This document shows, in pieces, positions 22,009 through 24,647 of a DNA stretch of 24,647 nt. This DNA comes from Parasulfuritortus sp036391875 (GTDB lineage Bacteria; Pseudomonadota; Gammaproteobacteria; Burkholderiales; Thiobacillaceae), in the NCBI GenBank assembly GCA_036391875.1, contig DASVZA010000021.1:1-24647 (forward strand), written 5' to 3'. Below the pieces are notes generated by a model, which saw only the letters and a program-made list of their open reading frames with translations, was not told the DNA's origin and searched no databases. The translations under genes and the position numbers were made by a program. How positions within the stretch are numbered: position 1 is the first letter of the stretch; the number at the start of each line of letters is the position of its first letter.

Positions 22009-23285
22009 CCCGGCACTGCCCCGCGCTGGTCGTCTCCGCGCCTTCTTCGGGGCAGGGCAAGACCCTGGTGACCGCCGCACTGGCCCGCCGCCAGCGTGAC
22101 CTGGGCCGGCGGGTGCGGGTGTTCAAGGTCGGTCCCGACTTCATCGACCCGCAAATTCTTGAACGCGCTTCGGGCCGGCCGGTGCAGCAGCTCGACCTGT
22201 TCATGGGCGGCGAGGCGCATTGCCGCGACCTGCTCCATCGCGCCGCGGACGAGGCCGACCTGATCCTGATCGAAGGCGTCATGGGCCTATACGACGGCGA
22301 GCCTTCAACGGCCGACATCGCCACCCTGTTCGACCTGCCGGTGCTGGCCGTGGTCGACGCGCCGGCCATGGCCCAGACCTTCGGCGCCGTGGTGCACGGC
22401 CTGGCCAGCTACCGGCCGGGACTGCGCCTCACCGGCGCCCTGGCCAACCAGGTCGGCGGCGCGCGCCACGCCGCGATGCTGCGCGACAGCCTGCCGGACG
22501 GCATCGCCTGGTACGGCAACCTGCCGCGCGACCCCGGCTATGCCCTGCCCGAACGCCACCTGGGCCTGTTCCAGGCCGACGAGATCGACGACCTGGAACA
22601 GCGCATCGCCCGCGCCGCGGCCGCCCTCGACGAGGCGGCATCGGTCTTGCCCGAACCGGCCGCGTTCCGGCCCGCCGAAATCGCCCCAGCGCCCCGCGCC
22701 CTGGCCGGCCGGCGCATCGCCGTCGCCCGCGACGCGGCCTTCTCCTTCATCTACCCGGCCAACCTGGAACAGCTCGCGGCGCTCGGCGCCGAGCCGGTCT
22801 TCTTCTCGCCCCTGACCGACGCCGCATTGCCGGCGTGCGACGCCATGTGGCTGCCGGGCGGCTATCCGGAACTGCATCTCGACCGGCTGGCCGGCAACGC
22901 GGCGATGAAGGCCGCGCTGCGCGCCCACCACGCCGCCGGCAAGCCCATCCTGGCCGAGTGCGGTGGCATGCTCTATCTGGCCGAAACGCTCGCCGATGCC
23001 GAAGGCCGGCGCGCGGACATGGCCGGCCTGCTGCCCGGCCACGCGGTCATGCAGCCCCGGCTCGCCGCGCTCGGCCTGCAGAGCGTCGCCCTGCCCGAAG
23101 GAGAGCTACGTGGCCACACCTTCCACTACTCGCGTCTGGAAACGGAGCTGACGCCCGCGACCCGCGCCATCGACAAGCACGGCGGCAGCGGTGAGGCCGT
23201 CTACCGCGACGGCCGGCTGACCGCCTCCTACGTCCACTTCTACTTCCCGGCCAACCCGCTCGCCGCCGCCGGGCTGTTCCTGTGA
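22005..23285 (+). CDS. cobB: Cobyrinic acid a,c-diamide synthase CobB (CbiA)
   Basis: ATP- and glutamine-dependent amidotransferase that converts side chains a and c of cobyrinic (or hydrogenobyrinic) acid to amides. The 426-residue protein has an N-terminal DTBS-like ATPase domain with VVSAPSSGQGKTLVTAAL (P-loop at 14-20), KVGPDFIDPQIL, LILIEGVMGLYDGEPSTA, and a C-terminal class I glutaminase domain with WLPGGYPELHLDRLA and the catalytic cysteine C319 in LAECGGMLYLAE, then HTFHYSRLE holding the triad histidine. The start is GTG 22005 overlapping the cobO stop (GTGA). Whether the cobalt is inserted early or late cannot be told from this gene. Confidence 0.95.
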   Translation: MTRHCPALVVSAPSSGQGKTLVTAALARRQRDLGRRVRVFKVGPDFIDPQILERASGRPVQQLDLFMGGEAHCRDLLHRAADEADLILIEGVMGLYDGEPSTADIATLFDLPVLAVVDAPAMAQTFGAVVHGLASYRPGLRLTGALANQVGGARHAAMLRDSLPDGIAWYGNLPRDPGYALPERHLGLFQADEIDDLEQRIARAAAALDEAASVLPEPAAFRPAEIAPAPRALAGRRIAVARDAAFSFIYPANLEQLAALGAEPVFFSPLTDAALPACDAMWLPGGYPELHLDRLAGNAAMKAALRAHHAAGKPILAECGGMLYLAETLADAEGRRADMAGLLPGHAVMQPRLAALGLQSVALPEGELRGHTFHYSRLETELTPATRAIDKHGGSGEAVYRDGRLTASYVHFYFPANPLAAAGLFL

Positions 23286-23956
23286 TCAGCCCGCACCGCT
23301 ACGCCGAGCAGGAGATCGAAGCCGTCTGGCGCGCCCTGCGCGAGCGGCGCGACATGCGTCACTTCACCGCCGAGCCGCTGCCCGAGGGCACCGTCGAGCG
23401 ACTGGTCGCTGCCGCCCACCTCGCGCCTTCGGTCGGCTACATGCAGCCCTGGCGCTTCATCCGCATCACCGATCCCGAACTGCGCCGCGCCATCCACGGC
23501 CAGGTCGAGGCGGAGCGGCTGGCCACCGCGGCCGCGCTGCCCGGCCGCAACGACGAATTCCTCAAGGTGAAGATCGAGGGCATCCGGGACTGCGCCGAGC
23601 TGCTGGCCGTGGTCCTGATGCCCGACCGCGAACGGCACATCATCGGCCGGCGCACCCTGCCCGAGATGGACCTCGCCTCGGTCGGCTGCGCCATCCAGAA
23701 CATGTGGCTCGCCGCCCGCGCCGAAGGCATCGGTCTGGGCTGGGTGTCGTTCTTCGAGCCGCAGGCCCTGGGCGGACTGCTCGGCCTGCCCGACGGCGCG
23801 CGCCCGGTCGCCCTGCTCTGCATCGGCCACGTCGCCGCCTTCTATCCGCGGCCGATGTTCGCCGACGCCGGCTGGGGCCAGGCCCTGGCGCATGCCGACA
23901 TCCTGTTCGAGAACCGCTGGCCGGAAGGGGCGAAAGGCACGCCCCCGGCCTACTGA
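23282..23956 (+). CDS. bluB: 5,6-dimethylbenzimidazole synthase BluB
   Basis: Oxygen-dependent flavin-destroying enzyme that turns reduced FMN into 5,6-dimethylbenzimidazole, the lower ligand of B12. The 224-residue nitroreductase-fold product has ERRDMRHF (residues 21-28; D24 is likely the aspartate known to matter in Sinorhizobium BluB), AAHLAPSVGYMQPWRFI, a LPEMDLASVGCAIQNMWLAAR helix divided by the active region, and GLGWVSFFEP with S156 as the likely catalytic serine. The start is GTG 23282 overlapping the cobB stop. Its presence says the cell makes its own DMB and does so with oxygen. Confidence 0.95.
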   Translation: MISPHRYAEQEIEAVWRALRERRDMRHFTAEPLPEGTVERLVAAAHLAPSVGYMQPWRFIRITDPELRRAIHGQVEAERLATAAALPGRNDEFLKVKIEGIRDCAELLAVVLMPDRERHIIGRRTLPEMDLASVGCAIQNMWLAARAEGIGLGWVSFFEPQALGGLLGLPDGARPVALLCIGHVAAFYPRPMFADAGWGQALAHADILFENRWPEGAKGTPPAY

Positions 23957-23958
23957 AC

Positions 23959-24647
23959 ATGGTCGACAGCGCCCTCGTCGCCTTGGCCGCGGTGCTGCTC
24001 GACTGGCTTCTGGGCGAGCCCCGGCGCTGGCACCCGCTGGTCGGCTTCGGCCGGCTGACCAAGTGGCTGGAGGGCCGGCTCTACGCGCCGTCGCGCCCGG
24101 CTGGCATCCTCGGCGTCGCGCTTCTGGTCCTGCCGCTCGCCGCCCTGGCCGGCTGGCTCGGCGCGCAGCCGGGGATAACGGGCATCCTGTTCTCGGTCTG
24201 GGCGCTCTATTTCGCACTCGGCCACCGCAGCCTGCACGACCACGTCGCGCCCATCCTCCATGCCCTGCAACGCGGCGACGAACCGGCTGCGCGCCAAGCG
24301 GTGTCGCGCATCGTCAGCCGCGATCCGGAGGCCATCGACATCGTGCCCGCCGCTTGCGAGACGGTGCTTGAGAACGGCAACGACGGCGTGTTCGGCGCGC
24401 TGTTCTGGTTCGCCTGCGCCGGCCCGGCCGGCGCCGTGCTCTACCGTCTGGCCAACACGCTGGACGCGATGTGGGGCTACCGCAACGAACGCTACGAGCA
24501 CTTCGGCTGGGCCGCCGCCCGGCTCGACGACCTGCTCAACTGGCTGCCCGCCCGGCTGACGGCCTTGACCTACGCCGCGCTCGGCAACGCCCGCCAGGCC
24601 CTGGCCTGCTGGCGGCGGCAGGCGCCGGCCTGGGACAGCCCCAACGC
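23959..24647 (+). CDS. cobD: Adenosylcobinamide-phosphate synthase CobD/CbiB (3' end beyond window)
   Basis: Inner-membrane enzyme that attaches the aminopropanol (phosphate) arm to adenosylcobyric acid. The visible 229 residues start at ATG 23959, 2 bases after the bluB stop, and show a first span with the family opening LLDWLLGEPRRWHPLVGFG, further hydrophobic spans at about 52-90, the SRDPEAIDIVPAACETVLEN block with NDGVFGALFWF, and NTLDAMWGYRNERYEHFGW followed by AARLDDLLNWLPARLTAL, all classical CbiB marks. The reading frame is still open at the window edge, so roughly the last quarter is missing. Naming: CobD here is the aerobic-pathway name for CbiB, not the Salmonella CobD decarboxylase. 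Confidence 0.94.
   Translation, partial: MVDSALVALAAVLLDWLLGEPRRWHPLVGFGRLTKWLEGRLYAPSRPAGILGVALLVLPLAALAGWLGAQPGITGILFSVWALYFALGHRSLHDHVAPILHALQRGDEPAARQAVSRIVSRDPEAIDIVPAACETVLENGNDGVFGALFWFACAGPAGAVLYRLANTLDAMWGYRNERYEHFGWAAARLDDLLNWLPARLTALTYAALGNARQALACWRRQAPAWDSPN

Overview
The window is a stretch of bacterial chromosome, most likely from a betaproteobacterium. The inference rests on gene content and order: a pcnB-folK-dNK-panB-panC operon, exbB-exbD-lpxK-ycaR, a fliK-to-fliR run, a methyltransferase-dapA-bamC-MBL block, a CNP1-like protein, and a BtuM whose cysteine sits at the same position (C80) as in Thiobacillus denitrificans BtuM. A sulfur-oxidiser-like relative of Thiobacillus is plausible but not proven. 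By eye, the right half is clearly richer in G+C than the panC/panB end.

Layout. (1) 1-385: the 3' end of a 5S rRNA, a perfect 12-bp palindromic terminator, and a decayed IS481-type transposase 3' fragment (one in-frame stop and one frameshift). (2) 386-4495, minus strand: panC, panB, a deoxynucleoside kinase, folK and pcnB, read leftward from a promoter with a consensus -10 at 4572-4577; convergent with the rRNA operon. (3) 4680-7332, plus strand: exbB, exbD, lpxK, ycaR and fliJ, tightly packed or overlapping. (4) 7341-13603: a good sigma-54-type promoter just after fliJ, then fliK, fliL, fliM, fliN, fliO, fliP, fliQ, fliR (hook-length control, C-ring and export gate), followed by a class I methyltransferase overlapping fliR. 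(5) 13648-18612: dapA, bamC, an MBL-fold hydrolase, a RhlE-type DEAD-box helicase, a DUF3301-like protein and a CNP1-like exported protein, closed by a terminator-like hairpin. (6) 18681-24647: a consensus -10, a cobalamin riboswitch with a readable antiterminator/terminator switch, then btuB, btuM, cobO, cobB, bluB and a truncated cobD in one overlapping operon.

How the genes work together. Region 6 joins B12 salvage (BtuB at the outer membrane, BtuM at the inner membrane) to corrin finishing (a,c-diamidation by CobB, adenosylation by CobO, lower-ligand synthesis by BluB, aminopropanol-arm attachment by CobD) under one riboswitch. ExbB/ExbD from region 3 belong to the machinery that energises TonB-dependent receptors such as BtuB. 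Regions 3 and 4 join envelope genes to the flagellar cluster, with fliJ in the place where kdsB often follows ycaR.

I see no phage, CRISPR array, toxin-antitoxin or obvious defence system. The most interesting items are the riboswitch mechanism readable from sequence, the solitary BtuM transporter inside a synthesis operon, the duplicated 10-residue motif in the FliN N-terminus, and the merger of the flagellar cluster with its neighbours at both ends.
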